A stretch of DNA of 64,000 nt from Legionella steelei (GTDB lineage Bacteria > Pseudomonadota > Gammaproteobacteria > Legionellales > Legionellaceae). The notes beneath the pieces were generated by a model that did no database searches, was not told where the DNA came from, and was given only the letters and a program-made list of their open reading frames with translations. The stretch spans positions 682,637 to 746,636 of the forward strand of contig NZ_LNYY01000021.1 in NCBI RefSeq assembly GCF_001468005.1, given 5' to 3'. Below are positions 9,630-18,939 of the stretch, one piece after another; position 1 is the first letter of the stretch, and each line of letters opens with the position of its first letter. A program made the translations under genes and the position numbers.

Positions 9630-9797
9630 TTAAGCGTAGTCCTCAAGCTCTTCTCGTAGACGTTTTTCTTCAAACAAATCTTCTATTTTTCGTCTTCTTT
9701 CTAATTTGGTCGAAGGATTTGTTTCTGGAGCCAAGACTGTATCGACGCCAAACTCTTCCATTTCGTTTACATCTTCATCAAATTCGCGAGTATTCAT
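9630..9797 (-). CDS. PA3496-family small acidic protein (55 aa)
   Basis: I translated this small gene by hand. It runs from MNTREFDEDVNEMEEFG to the hallmark LERRRKIEDLFEEKRLREEL and ends EDYA. The Arg-rich LERRRxIEDLxEEKRLxxEL core matches the short PA3496 family of Pseudomonas and related bacteria, whose role is unclear (tentatively envelope integrity). A strong AAGGAG stands six bases before the ATG. The product is charged, helical and without membrane segments. It is monocistronic. Confidence 0.8.
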   Translation of the reverse strand: MNTREFDEDVNEMEEFGVDTVLAPETNPSTKLERRRKIEDLFEEKRLREELEDYA

Positions 9798-9963
9798 AGC
9801 TATCTCCTTAGCCTAACCCGTGGCGAATTTAATAAAATAACAGAAATTAGGTTGAAGGAGTAGTGGAATTTTTTGAGCACTGCATAGAGGGGCTATAAAA
9901 AAAAGCAAATATCTGGTTTGAATTTTAAGAAAAATAAAAACCAGACTGGTATTTTAATTAAGT

Positions 9964-11436
9964 CTAAGAGAGACGATTTTTTACTTGAGTATCATAGGTG
10001 TCTTCTTGGGCTCTATCAACTGCCGCTTGTCCTGCTTTAGTCCTTATTGCATCCCTAGTGTCATTTATTTGTTTACGATAGTCCTGAGCAAGTTCAGGCG
10101 AAGGTTTTTTTGCAGGTTCCTCCACTATTGCTTTAAGTTTTTCACGACGTTTTGCAGCATCCTCATGAAGTATTCTCAGCTCATTAGGGGTGAAGAGCGT
10201 TGCGGGATCAATCTCTTTACCTGCTCCATCTTTTAGAACAATGCCTTTAAGTGGTTTTTCTTTTCCTTCTTGTCCTGCAAGTGGGGCTGGATCAAAACCA
10301 CATTCAAGAGCTGCTTCATAGGCTTGTCTGGCTCTTTGTTTTTGAGTTGCAGGATCATCAAAATTAATGGTCATTGTGATTGAGTCAAATCCTGATGCTC
10401 TCACTGCCTGAGCCATCGTTAGCATCTCTGTCTTGGGATTTTGCTTATTACTAAAATAGTAAAATGGAGAAAGTATTCGCGCACTCAGTTGAACAGTCCA
10501 AACACCTGGTTCGCCATCTTTACCCTTACTGTGCTGTATCTTGGCTCCAGTCGCAGAAACGATAAAATTCAAGTCTTCTGGATTTACAGCAGATATCTGA
10601 TTTTCGCCAACATTTATCTCCGCACCTGTAAGCTGGTCACCCGGAGCCAGGCCTCTTTTTTTACGATTTTCTTCTCTTGCCCGCTCCAGTTCATCGATCA
10701 TTTCTTGTTTTTGTCTCGAACTGAGTTGCCCTGCCCAGCCTTCTAGTTGGGCTGTGAAGATGAGGCGTTTTCGTTCAAGTGCGGAAGCCTTATCGAGTAT
10801 CGTTACGTTTTCTTGAGCAGATTTATTAAATTCTGCAAGTTGGTCTTTATGGTTTTTTTCTAAATCGGCGATTAAATTATTTTTTATTGCAGCGAGATCA
10901 GTATTACCTGAAAGAGTTCCAATTTTCTGTGCTAAATCATCAGCCTTAGCTTTTAATGCTTCTAGTTCCGTTTTTTGTTGTGCTAGTAAGGCATCTCTAG
11001 CTCTCTTATTAATTACCTCATGCATTCCTCGCAGTGACTCTATGGAGACGTCAGGAACTTCCTTAATTCGTTGTTGGAAGGCTTCTATTGATTCTTTATA
11101 AGTTTTTTGAGCAGCAGTATAAAATGCTTGGGGAGTTAATATTCCTTTAAGCTCATCTTTGATTGCTTTTTTATTCGGATCGGGAGTATCCTCTTTGAGT
11201 AACTTCTCTAGAGTGTCCTCTTTATTTGAGCCAATTGGCGTTTTAAAACCCGCATGATCTTTAATGCGCTTCTCGGCATGGGTATCAAACGCTTGAGCTC
11301 CAAACTTAAGGTCTTGAGTTAACCCAACGGAGTCACGATATTGTTGATACATCGCTTCTTGTTTTTCAGGCTTAAATTGGCCTGTTAATTTTTGAGAAGT
11401 GAGTAAATTAAAAAACGCTTGTCTAAATGAAGGCAT
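9964..11436 (-). CDS. Unrecognised coiled-coil protein, candidate Dot/Icm effector
   Basis: The product is 490 residues and I do not recognise its family. Charged helical segments with heptad character fill about residues 90-260 (EALKAKADDLAQKIG, LADLEKNHKDQLAEF). A compact region follows near 285-400, containing ASGFDSITMTINFDDP and RARQAYEAALECGFDP. A charged helical tail ends VKNRLS. It has no signal peptide or membrane segment. A GAGGT Shine-Dalgarno precedes the ATG. Upstream is a PmrA-type tandem TTAAT box set ten bases before a -10 box. That promoter, the coiled coils and the lack of an export signal are what make it an effector candidate. Experimental translocation is not shown by sequence. 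Confidence 0.7.
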   Translation of the reverse strand: MPSFRQAFFNLLTSQKLTGQFKPEKQEAMYQQYRDSVGLTQDLKFGAQAFDTHAEKRIKDHAGFKTPIGSNKEDTLEKLLKEDTPDPNKKAIKDELKGILTPQAFYTAAQKTYKESIEAFQQRIKEVPDVSIESLRGMHEVINKRARDALLAQQKTELEALKAKADDLAQKIGTLSGNTDLAAIKNNLIADLEKNHKDQLAEFNKSAQENVTILDKASALERKRLIFTAQLEGWAGQLSSRQKQEMIDELERAREENRKKRGLAPGDQLTGAEINVGENQISAVNPEDLNFIVSATGAKIQHSKGKDGEPGVWTVQLSARILSPFYYFSNKQNPKTEMLTMAQAVRASGFDSITMTINFDDPATQKQRARQAYEAALECGFDPAPLAGQEGKEKPLKGIVLKDGAGKEIDPATLFTPNELRILHEDAAKRREKLKAIVEEPAKKPSPELAQDYRKQINDTRDAIRTKAGQAAVDRAQEDTYDTQVKNRLS

Positions 11437-11468
11437 AGATAAGTACCTCAGGAGCCATCTTTTCTAAA

Positions 11469-11501
11469 AGTATAACACTTTTTCATTAAGATAGAATTAA
11501 A
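11469..11501 (-). promoter_or_regulatory. PmrA-type box and -10 element
   Basis: Read on the minus strand, TTTAATTCT-AT-CTTAATGAA gives two TTAAT half-sites with an 11-base period. After ten more bases comes TATACT. From memory, the Legionella PmrA element is a tandem cTTAATatT repeat placed just upstream of the -10. The inferred transcript start leaves a leader of about 25 bases before the 490-residue gene. Confidence 0.6.
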
Positions 11502-11569
11502 AGCCCTAAATAGCCAGGAATTGTCAATCATTTTATTCCATTATGAGCTTTGCGACCCGGATTAGAATT

Positions 11570-11628
11570 GTAGCCTGGGTGAAGGTGTAAGCCGTAACCC
11601 GGGATCCGCTGCGCTTCACCCAGGCTAC
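11570..11628. repeat. REP-like palindrome (type A), short-centred
   Basis: GTAGCCTGGGTGAAGGTGTA pairs with GCGCTTCACCCAGGCTAC through a very short centre (CCCGGGATCC). It lies 21 bases after metQ ends, on the downstream side of the met operon, and could fold at the 3' end of its mRNA. Confidence 0.8.
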
Positions 11629-11649
11629 AAAACACACACTCTTAAAAGT

Positions 11650-12429
11650 TTACCAGGCGGGGATAGCTGAATCGCCAAATAAAGTTTTAGCTTTTTCTTT
11701 AACTTCTTCAGAGTTTAATGCTTTCACAAATAGTTCTAATTGTGCTTTTTTGGGGGAGTCGCTACGAATCACTATAATGTTAGCATAGGGTGAGGTCTTA
11801 TCTTCAGTAAATATAGCATCATGTGCAGGACTTAAACCTGCTGGCAAAGCAAAAGTTGTATTGATTATTGCGGCATCCACGTCAGGCAAAACTCTTGGTA
11901 GTTGTGCTGCATCCATTTCTTTGAATTGTAGATCATGTGGATTGGTCGCAATATCTTTTAAGCCAGTCGTATCCTGGTCCGTTTTTAATGTAATAAGTTG
12001 TGCTTTTTCTAATAATTGCAGGGCACGCATTTCATTGCTTGGATCATTCGGTAGGGCAATGACTGCTTTTTCAGGTAATTGCTTTAATGAGGTATGTTTT
12101 TTGGAGTAAATTCCCATAGGATAAACAAATGTTCTGCCTATAGGCTCTAGAGTGTAGCCATGTGCCTTAACTGCTGCGTTAAGATAGGGTAAATGTTGGT
12201 AGACATTCGCATCTAAACTCCCATCCTGTAATGCTTCATTAGGTAAGTTATAGTCATTAAACGTTACAATTTTTATGTCTAAATCGTATTTGTCCTTGGC
12301 TATTTTTTTTGCTGTCTCAACCAATTCAGTTTCTGGCCCAGCAATGGTTCCTATGACTAAAGTATTGGGTGAGGGTTTGTTGCATGCAACAAGACTCAAT
12401 AATAAAACACAATAAGCTAAAATCCGCAT
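11650..12429 (-). CDS. metQ: Methionine ABC transporter substrate-binding lipoprotein
   Basis: This 259-residue NlpA/MetQ-family lipoprotein captures methionine in the periplasm. The lipobox LLSLVAC puts the lipidated Cys near residue 16. Family features are LVIGTIAGPETELVETAKK, LDANVYQHLPYL and ALPNDPSNEMRALQLLE. It is the third gene of metN-metI-metQ, 12 bases after metI. Confidence 0.95.
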   Translation of the reverse strand: MRILAYCVLLLSLVACNKPSPNTLVIGTIAGPETELVETAKKIAKDKYDLDIKIVTFNDYNLPNEALQDGSLDANVYQHLPYLNAAVKAHGYTLEPIGRTFVYPMGIYSKKHTSLKQLPEKAVIALPNDPSNEMRALQLLEKAQLITLKTDQDTTGLKDIATNPHDLQFKEMDAAQLPRVLPDVDAAIINTTFALPAGLSPAHDAIFTEDKTSPYANIIVIRSDSPKKAQLELFVKALNSEEVKEKAKTLFGDSAIPAW

Positions 12430-12441
12430 GAAAACTCCAAA

Positions 12442-13089
12442 TCAGTTATGTAAAAAACGTTTTGCTAAATGATCGCCGAGCATTTGGGTCAGTTGAACCA
12501 TCACAATCAAAATGATTACCGTTGAAATCATAATTCCAGCATCAAAACGTTGATAACCATAGTTAATTGCTAAAGTACCCAAACCACCAGCACCAACGGT
12601 TCCTGCCATAGCAGAATAATTGACTAAAGTAATGGCTGTAACCGTAATAGCATGGATTAAAGCAGGTTTTGCTTCGGGTAATAAAATATGCAAAATAATT
12701 TGTCTCGTGTTAGCCCCCATCGCATAACCAGTTTCGATGAGGCCTGACGGTAAACTACGATAGACATTATCTACCAATCGCGCAAAAAAGGGTGTAGCAC
12801 CTAGAGTAAGCGGTACTATAGCGGCATTCATTCCTATGGAAGTGCCTACTATAAGGCGGGTAAACGGAATAATTGCTACCAATAAAATAATGAATGGTAT
12901 GGAGCGTGCCATATTAATAAAAGCGGATAATGTTTTGTACACTTTAGGCTTAGGTTTAATTTGGCTTGAAGAATAAAGCCAAGTTCCTAAAGGTAAACCG
13001 AGTATCACTGCAAATACAGTACTCGTGACGACCATATACAATGTTTCGCTTGTCGCGAGTAATAAATCATATGCCATCGGGAAGGACAT
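12442..13089 (-). CDS. metI: Methionine ABC transporter permease
   Basis: The 215-residue inner-membrane permease has five hydrophobic segments. It carries the EAA-type coupling motif of importers in [20 protein letters not shown], where the cytoplasmic loop contacts the ATPase. [15 protein letters not shown] is typical of MetI. The start overlaps the end of metN by 23 bases, indicating coupled translation. Confidence 0.95.
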   Translation of the reverse strand: MSFPMAYDLLLATSETLYMVVTSTVFAVILGLPLGTWLYSSSQIKPKPKVYKTLSAFINMARSIPFIILLVAIIPFTRLIVGTSIGMNAAIVPLTLGATPFFARLVDNVYRSLPSGLIETGYAMGANTRQIILHILLPEAKPALIHAITVTAITLVNYSAMAGTVGAGGLGTLAINYGYQRFDAGIMISTVIILIVMVQLTQMLGDHLAKRFLHN

Positions 13090-14092
13090 AACCTAAAACC
13101 TCCACAGTTAATTTGGCTTGTTCACAACGCTCAATGAATGCCTCGAGCAAAAATTGATGTGCGGTTAATTCAACCACTAATACACCGCAGGTTACTGTAT
13201 CATAACGGTCTATATTAGCGAGTAAGATGTTAATATCCAGATTTAATTCACGGCTTGTTTGACTGATAAAAGGTACGGTTGCCTCTTCGCCCTGGAAAAA
13301 CAGGCGGAGTAACGGCTTATCCGTCACGTAGTTTGCAAGCCTGTTAGTAAGGCATTCAGGTAATTGGGGACTCAGTTGAGCATAGAGCATGCTGCGAGCC
13401 AAGCTGTCTTTTTTATTAAATACATTAGCTAAGGCAGCTGTTTCAGCCAATTCGCCATCAACCATTACTGCCAATCGGTTACAAATACGCTTTACTACAT
13501 CCATTTCATGAGTAATAAGGACTATGGTGATTCCATAAAGCGCATTAATTTTTTTGAGTAATGCCAAAATAGAATCTGTTGTTCCTGGATCCAATGCAGA
13601 AGTTGCCTCATCGCAAAGCAGAATTTTAGGTGAGCAGCTTAAGGCACGAGCTATCGCTACTCTTTGTTTCTGGCCACCACTGAGTTGTGCGGGATAGGCT
13701 AGTTTTTTATCAGTCAGTTCGACTATTGGCAGTAGCTCTTCAATTTTATTACGAATAGATTGCTCATCTATTCCTTGAATTCGCATCGGAAGTGCAATGT
13801 TGTCGTATACATTTTTTGAGTTGAGCAAGTTGAATTGTTGAAAAATCATTGCCATTTTATGACGAGCTAAAGCCAAATCTTTTCTTGAAAGAGTTGTTAA
13901 ATCTTGTCCATCAACCAAAACATCACCTTTATCAGGTCGTTCTAGAAGATTTATGCATCTTAATAGGGTGGACTTTCCTGCGCCACTTTTACCAATAATT
14001 CCAAAAATTTCACCTTCTTGGATAAATAAATTAATATCACGCAGGACGGGTTTGCCCGAAAAGGATTTAGATAATCCAGTTAATTCAATCAT
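13067..14092 (-). CDS. metN: Methionine ABC transporter ATP-binding protein
   Basis: The 341-residue ATPase powers methionine uptake. It shows Walker A (GKSGAGKST), the signature [15 protein letters not shown] and Walker B ([12 protein letters not shown]). After residue about 260 comes the NIL domain of MetN, which binds methionine and gives transinhibition in the known family. It is the first gene of the operon, with a leader of about 130 bases. Confidence 0.95.
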   Translation of the reverse strand: MIELTGLSKSFSGKPVLRDINLFIQEGEIFGIIGKSGAGKSTLLRCINLLERPDKGDVLVDGQDLTTLSRKDLALARHKMAMIFQQFNLLNSKNVYDNIALPMRIQGIDEQSIRNKIEELLPIVELTDKKLAYPAQLSGGQKQRVAIARALSCSPKILLCDEATSALDPGTTDSILALLKKINALYGITIVLITHEMDVVKRICNRLAVMVDGELAETAALANVFNKKDSLARSMLYAQLSPQLPECLTNRLANYVTDKPLLRLFFQGEEATVPFISQTSRELNLDINILLANIDRYDTVTCGVLVVELTAHQFLLEAFIERCEQAKLTVEVLGYVLPDGI

Positions 14093-14521
14093 TATTTATA
14101 AGCCTGAGATTATGCGTGCGGGCAGAAGACTTAGAGGAAATGCAATTCATATCCGCTTTAGCCGTATTTTCAAAAAAGAAAGCTTTTTTGAGCGTCCGCA
14201 AGCTGAATTTCAAATCGACGCCATTGCAATATTATACACAAATTGTTTACTTAAACAAAGCATAACCATGCTAATTTTGATGGTATTTTGTGAGGAAACA
14301 TGCAATTTTCTATCAATGGTGGGGCCAAATGATTTTTGTTTTTCCTGAAAGTCACATTGAAATGTTGTTTATGAATTTATTGCATTGTAATATGTTTGTC
14401 TTTAATAAACATTTACTTACTGCACCATTATGAGCATTGAGTCATTCGCCATATTTTAGTTAGATTTTTTAGTGGATGCACAATACGATGAAGCAGTGAT
14501 AGAGAAATACAAGGATGTCTG
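14093..14521. other. Divergent spacer between metN and an exported-protein gene
   Basis: These 429 AT-rich bases contain the metN promoter (14231-14258). A perfect 9-bp hairpin, TCAAAAAAG/CTTTTTTGA, lies at 14170-14191 inside the inferred metN leader. No SAM-riboswitch core was recognised in that leader. An open frame crossing from metN into this region on the plus strand has no family features and looks antisense. The right half holds the unassigned promoter of the next gene. Confidence 0.4.
14231..14258 (-). promoter_or_regulatory. metN promoter with palindromic operator candidate
   Basis: On the minus strand TTGTTT, 16 bases, then TATAAT forms a good sigma-70 promoter. The spacer and -35 overlap a perfect palindrome, GTTTACTTAAAC (14245-14256), placed where a repressor would block polymerase. 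The regulator is unknown, and the palindrome does not look like the AGACGTCT-type MetJ box. Confidence 0.5.
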
Positions 14522-15280
14522 ATGCTTTTTGATAAATCCGGATATAGAGGATTAGCCCTCATACTTTTTTCCTCCATGAGCGCCACTGCTTCTTTTGCAG
14601 ATGGTCAGCCAGCAAATAATTTCTTTTTTGATTACACTAAAGGCCATTTGCTTCTTGAGTTTGGCGGTTTTTATGCGACTCAAGGAAAAGCTCAAGATAT
14701 TCAAATAGAATCCTTAATTGGAAATCGATATACGGTTAAAAGTCGTAGCCAAGGGAATGGTCTTGTCGGAGTGGGGTACTTTTTGGATGGACCAGAACGA
14801 GATCGGTTTAAATTTTCTTATGGCGCAAATGTGTTTTTCTTTGGTAGAACCTCTGTTAAGGGCTACATTATTGAAGAACACTTAGATACGAATCTTTCTT
14901 ATACCTATAAAACACGAAATATTCCGCTCATGTTTATGGCAAAAAGTATTGTGCAAACTCCGAGTGATAAAATAAATCTAGCCATTGATGTTGGTATTGG
15001 TCCAAATTTTATTGAAGCCAGCCATTATAATGAAATACCACTTACGACATTTACCGTTCCTGATCATGGCTTTTCTGATCATAATACTACGGCATTCGCA
15101 GCTACAGTTGGCGCAGGTCTTCGATTTAATAATGTAGCGAATAAAATTCCTCTTGAATGCGGTTATCGCTTTTTTTATTTGGGACAAGGGCAATTTGCAA
15201 AAAATAATGATCTCATTATTAATACCCTTAAAACTGGTAATAACTATGCTAACGCCATTCTTTGTGCCGTTACACTTTAA
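14522..15280 (+). CDS. Exported beta-barrel-like protein, unknown function
   Basis: The product has 252 residues. A signal peptide ends near SMSATASFA. The rest alternates in amphipathic strands (LLLEFGGFYATQG, LVGVGYFLDG, AATVGAGLRFNN) rich in Gly and aromatic residues, as in small outer-membrane barrels. No family is recognised. AAGGA precedes the ATG. A second small exported gene follows 15 bases later, so they probably form an operon. Confidence 0.6.
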   Translation: MLFDKSGYRGLALILFSSMSATASFADGQPANNFFFDYTKGHLLLEFGGFYATQGKAQDIQIESLIGNRYTVKSRSQGNGLVGVGYFLDGPERDRFKFSYGANVFFFGRTSVKGYIIEEHLDTNLSYTYKTRNIPLMFMAKSIVQTPSDKINLAIDVGIGPNFIEASHYNEIPLTTFTVPDHGFSDHNTTAFAATVGAGLRFNNVANKIPLECGYRFFYLGQGQFAKNNDLIINTLKTGNNYANAILCAVTL

Positions 15281-15295
15281 TTAAGGAATTTCGGT

Positions 15296-15688
15296 ATGAT
15301 AAAACAGATGCTCCTTATTGGGATAACGCTATTGTTCTCCTCAGTGCAAGTAGCTTTTACCAAAAGCAATGACTTTCTTCCTGGAGCAGGGCCGCATTTT
15401 ATTGCTACAATTCCGCTTGCTTCATCAACGCTATCAGTTACAACGACAACCCCAAAAAAAACTTATCCTACGGCTGGAGTAAAAATTCTTACCCCAGGGT
15501 ATAGTATTGTGGGTAAATCACCAGCTCTTAATGGATTTGTCCTATTTTCCGTGAGTAATACCACGCCTGTACACCTCACTGTAGATGGCCCAAGAGGCTC
15601 AATAAATATCAGGCTATGCCTGAATGCTACCGGTAATACGTATTCTTGTGAGGAATATACTGTATCTGTATTAGGTTCTGTTTTCTAA
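15296..15688 (+). CDS. Small exported protein, unknown function
   Basis: The 130-residue product begins with a hydrophobic export signal (MLLIGITLLFSSVQVAF). The mature part is Thr/Ser/Pro-rich (STLSVTTTTPKKTYPTAG) and then beta-rich, with two Cys (RLCLNATGNTYSCEEY) that could form a disulfide. A strong AAGGAA Shine-Dalgarno is present. It follows the barrel-like gene by 15 bases. No family is recognised. Confidence 0.6.
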   Translation: MIKQMLLIGITLLFSSVQVAFTKSNDFLPGAGPHFIATIPLASSTLSVTTTTPKKTYPTAGVKILTPGYSIVGKSPALNGFVLFSVSNTTPVHLTVDGPRGSINIRLCLNATGNTYSCEEYTVSVLGSVF

Positions 15689-15747
15689 CCAACTGCGTCT
15701 TGGTAGATATGGTTGGTGAAATCTCTTTAGCTTTCGGAATTGCTCCT

Positions 15748-15795
15748 GAGGGAATTTTTAGTGCTATCTGAGTAGCATTTTACCAAAATTCCCTC
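15748..15795. terminator. Long hairpin between convergent genes
   Basis: GAGGGAATTTT and AAAATTCCCTC form a perfect 11-bp stem around a 26-base loop, which itself contains TGCTA/TAGCA. The symmetrical T and A runs suit a bidirectional transcription end between the plus-strand small genes and the minus-strand acetoacetyl-CoA synthetase. Confidence 0.55.
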
Positions 15796-15855
15796 GTTCC
15801 CCTAGATAACAGCAACTGCTTCGCTAATCGGTGCTAACAAAATACCAGAGCTATT

Positions 15856-17796
15856 TTATTTCTGTAACTCGTCACGGTTTTTAAAATGATCCAATGCTTC
15901 AGGGTTAGCCAGGGACTGTAAATTATTTACTGGTAAACCATGAACAACTTGCCGAACAGCAATTTCGACTATTTTGCCACTGATCGTGCGCGGAATATCT
16001 GCAACTTGTAAAATTTTTGCTGGAATGTGTCTTGGTGAGGCATTCTCACGAATCGTCAGACGTATTTTGTTGATTAATTCTTCTGTGAGTTCCATGTTAT
16101 TACGTAATTTAACAAACAAAACAATACGCACGTCGTCTTGCCAGTCTTGGCCAATGACAATACTATCAACTACTTCATCAATTTTTTCTACTTGCCGGTA
16201 TATCTCTGCAGTACCGATACGTACTCCTCCAGGATTTAAAACAGCGTCTGATCGCCCATAAATGATTAATCCATGATGTGCTGTAATTTCTGCAAAATCA
16301 CCATGCGCCCATACTCCGCTGAAACGCTCGAAATAAGCACGTTGATACGCTATTCGTTCAGGGTCATTCCAAAAACCAACAGGCATAGACGGGAAGGGAG
16401 CAGTACAAACTAACTCCCCACGTTCTTTATGCACAGAATGCCCTTGCTCATCAAATACATCAACAGCCATACCAAGACCGAGGCATTGCAATTCGCCTCT
16501 ATAGATAGGAAGTATTGGATTCCCTAAGGCAAAACAAGAAATAATATCTGTTCCTCCAGAGATAGAGCTAAGCTGCACATCTGCTTTAATTTGCTCATAA
16601 ACGTAATCATAATTTTTAGGTAAAAGCGGTGAGCCGGTGGAAAGTATGCAGCGTAAATGTGATAAGTCAAACTCATCTTTGGGTTTAACACCCGCTTTTT
16701 CTATGGAAGAGATGAACTTAGCACTGGTTCCAAAAACAGTAACGTGTTCTTCTTCAATTATTTTGAATAAACGATTGCTCTCAGGATAGGTAGGAGAGCC
16801 TTCATATAAAGTGAGCGTAACGCCTAAAGCTAATGCAGAAACCGTCCAATTCCACATCATCCAACCGCAGGTGGTATAGAAACATAAGTTGTCCTTATCG
16901 CATAGATCGGTATGTAATCCTAATTCTTTAAGATGTTGCAGTAGCGTTCCACCGGCCCCATGAACAATACATTTGGGTTTGCCTGTTGTTCCTGACGAGA
17001 ACATAATGTAAACGGGGTGTTCAAAAGACAATGAAACAAAGTCACAATGTGTTGCTGGTTGAAGAAAATCACTCCAATATTGTGCTTTAGGTAGCGCAGA
17101 AATATCTACAAGCTCATTGAGATTAGGGCAAATGACGATTTTTTGGAGTGAGCTAATGGCGTCATTAAGTTGTTTGATTTTTTCGGCACCACTGTGTTTC
17201 TTACCTTGATACTGGTGCCCATCACAAATAAATAAGACTTTAGGATCAATTTGCCCCAGTCTATCGATTGCGGCTTGTGCGCCAAAATCAGGAGAGCAAG
17301 AAGACCAGATTGCCCCTAAAGAGGTCGTAGCAAGCATGGCAATAATTGTAGTTGCGGTATTTGGCATTAGAGCAGCTACTCTGTCTCCTGTAGTTACGCC
17401 AATTGATTTTAGACCTGCGGCGCATTGTGCAACTAATGCATATAATTGTTCATAGCTAATTACTTCTTTGGTATTGTCTTCATTAAGACTAATTAAAGCT
17501 GGATGCTTATCTTTACGTGATAAAAGTTTTTCAGCAAAGTTAAATTGAGCTCCAGCGAACCAGCGTGCATTTATCATTTCATTATTATGGCTTAGAATTT
17601 GATAAGGCTCGGTATCAAATTGTATATGAAAGAAATCACAAAGTGTGGGCCAAAATGAGTCAGGATGTTTGATGGACCAGGTATGTAAGTCTTGGTAGCT
17701 TGCAAAAATTTGGCTGTTCTTTTTTGCAGCGAATTCCATAAATTGCCACATTCTGCTTTCTTTAGGATGTTTGGGCTTCCATACTTTTTCACTCAT
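15856..17796 (-). CDS. Acetoacetate--CoA ligase
   Basis: This 646-residue cytosolic enzyme activates acetoacetate with ATP and CoA. It belongs to the ANL superfamily. The AMP-binding motif is MFSSGTTGKPKCIVHG, with the later motifs YGRSDAVLNPGG and the C-terminal catalytic Lys region RTISGKIVEIAV. The N-terminal WKPKHPKESRMWQF and WFAGAQFNFAEKLL distinguish acetoacetyl-CoA synthetase from acetyl-CoA synthetase. It closes the leucine cluster: HMG-CoA lyase, just upstream, yields acetoacetate, this enzyme makes acetoacetyl-CoA, and the thiolase at 23850 cleaves it. Confidence 0.95.
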   Translation of the reverse strand: MSEKVWKPKHPKESRMWQFMEFAAKKNSQIFASYQDLHTWSIKHPDSFWPTLCDFFHIQFDTEPYQILSHNNEMINARWFAGAQFNFAEKLLSRKDKHPALISLNEDNTKEVISYEQLYALVAQCAAGLKSIGVTTGDRVAALMPNTATTIIAMLATTSLGAIWSSCSPDFGAQAAIDRLGQIDPKVLFICDGHQYQGKKHSGAEKIKQLNDAISSLQKIVICPNLNELVDISALPKAQYWSDFLQPATHCDFVSLSFEHPVYIMFSSGTTGKPKCIVHGAGGTLLQHLKELGLHTDLCDKDNLCFYTTCGWMMWNWTVSALALGVTLTLYEGSPTYPESNRLFKIIEEEHVTVFGTSAKFISSIEKAGVKPKDEFDLSHLRCILSTGSPLLPKNYDYVYEQIKADVQLSSISGGTDIISCFALGNPILPIYRGELQCLGLGMAVDVFDEQGHSVHKERGELVCTAPFPSMPVGFWNDPERIAYQRAYFERFSGVWAHGDFAEITAHHGLIIYGRSDAVLNPGGVRIGTAEIYRQVEKIDEVVDSIVIGQDWQDDVRIVLFVKLRNNMELTEELINKIRLTIRENASPRHIPAKILQVADIPRTISGKIVEIAVRQVVHGLPVNNLQSLANPEALDHFKNRDELQK

Positions 17797-17917
17797 GTTT
17801 CATTCTCTCTTATATATTGAAACGACTGCATACTAGATTTTTGCATTTCCTTTTAGCCAGATTCTATGAAAATGGATGAATCTGAGAAAAATAGGGTACC
17901 TTTAGGTAATATATGTT

Positions 17918-18826
17918 CTAAGCACAGGGGTTTGCTAACATAGCATTTGCAACTTTGGATTGATTTTTACGCCCTAAAATCTTACAGATGATGTCGCCCG
18001 CAGTTACAATTTTAAATATATCCACACCGGTGTTTATTCCTAAGCCATGCATTAAATATAGAACGTCTTCAGTGGCTACATTGCCACTTGCTCCACGCGC
18101 ATAAGGACAGCCTCCTAGCCCAGCAACTGAACTGTCAAAACGATGTACTCCATGTTGTAGTGAAGTATAAATATTCGCTATGGCTTGACCATAAGTATCA
18201 TGAAAATGCATTGCTAATTGATTTAGTGGTAATAACTTAAGTATTTGTTCGAGTAATAAGTGAGTTTGATGTGGAGTGCCAACGCCTATTGTATCCCCTA
18301 ATGAGATTTCATCTACATTCAAGTCCAAAAGTTTTTGAGTCACTTCTACAACCTTCTCTGGTGCTACACGTCCCTCATAAGGACAACCAAGGACGCAGGA
18401 AATATATCCTCGTACCTTAATGTTTCTTTCTTTTGCTAAAGCAAGGACTGGCTTAAAACGTGAGATACTTTCATCAATTGAACAATTAATATTCCGTTGA
18501 TTAAATTGTTCACTGGCAGCGGTAAATACTGCAATTTCTTTCACACCGGCTTCTAATGCTTTGAGCATGCCTTGCTCATTAGGAACTAGGGCGGAATAGT
18601 GTACGGATGAGGCTTTATCTATAGCACGAAATACTTCATGATGATCTGCCAGTTGTGGAATTGCTTTTGCAGAGACGAAACTAGTTACTTCAATATGTTG
18701 TAGACCAGATTCACTTAGCAAATTGATTAGTTCAATCTTGTGCTTGCTGGACACAAAAGAAGACTCATTTTGTAAGCCATCACGTGGGCCTACCTCTATA
18801 ATGGTTACGTTTTGTGGATAGTCCAT
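17918..18826 (-). CDS. mvaB: Hydroxymethylglutaryl-CoA lyase
   Basis: The enzyme splits HMG-CoA into acetyl-CoA and acetoacetate, the last carbon-cleaving step of leucine breakdown. From the ATG at 18826 it has 302 residues, opening with NVTIIEVGPRDGLQNE. Hallmarks are the metal-binding Asp in GPRDG, the HFHDTYGQAIAN motif, and the catalytic Cys loop GLGGCPYARGASGNVATED. The longer TTG-started frame is rejected because AAGAGAT precedes the ATG. It sits between carboxylase alpha and acetoacetyl-CoA synthetase. Confidence 0.95.
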   Translation of the reverse strand: MDYPQNVTIIEVGPRDGLQNESSFVSSKHKIELINLLSESGLQHIEVTSFVSAKAIPQLADHHEVFRAIDKASSVHYSALVPNEQGMLKALEAGVKEIAVFTAASEQFNQRNINCSIDESISRFKPVLALAKERNIKVRGYISCVLGCPYEGRVAPEKVVEVTQKLLDLNVDEISLGDTIGVGTPHQTHLLLEQILKLLPLNQLAMHFHDTYGQAIANIYTSLQHGVHRFDSSVAGLGGCPYARGASGNVATEDVLYLMHGLGINTGVDIFKIVTAGDIICKILGRKNQSKVANAMLANPCA

Positions 18827-18939
18827 AGTTATCTCTTTTAATATTCCCAAGGTAGGTCATACTGATTGGGGAACGACAATAAACTAACCTCAGTTATAGG
18901 CCGTTTCCCTACAGATCTAAAAATGACCGGTACCTCTAT

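Noticed and set aside
14093-14230. SAM riboswitch in the metN leader
   Set aside because: No conserved SAM-I, SAM-II or SAM-IV core could be matched, only an A/T-rich hairpin.
13953-14348. 131-codon plus-strand open frame over the metN start and spacer
   Set aside because: It is antisense to the conserved metN start, has no recognisable motif and contains the metN promoter on the other strand.
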